14,209 bases of DNA from Flavobacteriales bacterium (GTDB lineage Bacteria > Bacteroidota > Bacteroidia > Flavobacteriales_D > Sanyastnellaceae): NCBI GenBank assembly GCA_030728235.1, contig JANRAA010000164.1:4281-18489 (forward strand), given 5' to 3'. Below, in pieces: positions 13,865-14,209 of the stretch (the stretch's first letter is position 1; each line of letters opens with the position of its first letter). The position numbers were made by a program, and so were the translations under genes. The notes below the pieces were generated by a model that had not been told where the DNA came from, did no database searches, and saw nothing but the letters and a program-made list of their open reading frames with translations.

Positions 13865-14209
13865 TTCGCTTTGCCTATATATTGTCTTTTGCAGCGCTCC
13901 TGATCGGATGCAACCGTCCAACAGCTCCCGACTGTTTCAAATCGGCAGGCAATGATAGCGAAGAGTTGCGACTGTTTGAGTCAGACATCACAGAGCTCGA
14001 AATCAATGATTTGATAGAGGTCGAGGTTGTGGTCGATGCTGTGCCATCGGTAAAAATATTCGGTCCTAAAAACCTTATCAATGAAATTGAAACTGAGTTT
14101 TCGAATGGCTCACTTTCCATATCGAACACCAGCACTTGCAATTGGGTGCGCGATTTAGGTATTCGCATGAAGGTGGTGGTGGCTGCGCCGATGTTGGAAC
14201 GTTTGGTAT
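13861..14209 (+). CDS. DUF2807 (head GIN domain) lipoprotein, 3' end beyond the window
   Basis: An open frame of 116 codons starts at the ATG overlapping the mazG stop and runs off the right edge. The N-terminus, MIRFAYILSFAALLIGCN, is a clear lipoprotein signal with lipobox LIGC (Cys17). What follows matches the Bacteroidota DUF2807 / GIN-domain family: ITELEINDLIEVEVVVDAVP, then VKIFGPKNLINEIETEF, NGSLSISNTSTCNWVRD and MKVVVAAPMLERL. In that family the N-terminal half of a beta-helical domain reads like this, with a NxCNW-R block. The protein is probably attached to the periplasmic or outer-membrane side. Function in the family is not established. The linkage with mazG is likely translational coupling only. 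Confidence 0.85.
   Translation, partial: MIRFAYILSFAALLIGCNRPTAPDCFKSAGNDSEELRLFESDITELEINDLIEVEVVVDAVPSVKIFGPKNLINEIETEFSNGSLSISNTSTCNWVRDLGIRMKVVVAAPMLERLV

Noticed and set aside
13875..14168. 97-codon minus-strand open frame at the right end
   Set aside because: Opposite the clear DUF2807 lipoprotein frame that starts at 13861; serine-rich low-complexity translation typical of a shadow frame.
1..14209. Search for insertion sequences, CRISPR arrays, tRNA/rRNA genes and tandem repeats
   Set aside because: None could be supported by eye; coding density is high and the content is ordinary core metabolism.

Overview
The window looks like a chromosomal segment from a member of the Bacteroidota, most likely a Flavobacteriales-type organism. 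The evidence is a T9SS plug-domain (DUF5103) protein, a Bacteroidota-style nqrABCDEF-apbE set, GlnRS, a PagL-like acyloxyacyl hydrolase, a DUF2807 lipoprotein, almost no Shine-Dalgarno sequences, and TAnnTTTG (-7 type) boxes just before several start codons. The lineage call is inference from gene content. No mobile element, CRISPR array, tRNA or rRNA was seen, and the segment reads as core genome.

Layout. Positions 1-1580 (+) hold glnS, cut at its 5' end by the window edge. Convergent to it, 1 bp away, is a CCA-adding/poly(A)-polymerase family nucleotidyltransferase with an HD domain (1582-2994, -). Behind it on the same strand is a T9SS plug-domain protein (3120-4469, -). A roughly 90-bp divergent intergenic region then opens the Na+-translocating NADH:quinone oxidoreductase operon, nqrA-nqrB-nqrC-nqrD-nqrE-nqrF (4559-10611, +). 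Its junctions run from a 4-bp overlap to 23 bp. A strong intrinsic terminator follows nqrF, then apbE (10682-11755), the flavin transferase that attaches FMN to NqrB and NqrC. Next is a 67-aa single-helix, four-cysteine protein (11780-11983) that resembles the Na+-NQR maturation factor NqrM. Convergent to it is a PagL-like outer-membrane acyloxyacyl hydrolase (11980-13068, -). Divergent from that is mazG (13091-13864, +), overlapped by the start of a DUF2807 lipoprotein that runs off the right edge.

How the genes work together. Positions 4559-11983 form a nearly self-contained module for a sodium-pumping respiratory complex: six structural subunits, the FMN transferase for two of them, and a candidate iron/assembly factor. 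The most interesting item is that small cysteine protein. The terminator before apbE suggests that structural subunits and maturation factors are made at different levels. Other points worth a second look are the recurrent near-leaderless promoter boxes, the missing catalytic Glu equivalent in the PagL-like protein, and a few motif deviations in NqrB and NqrC.
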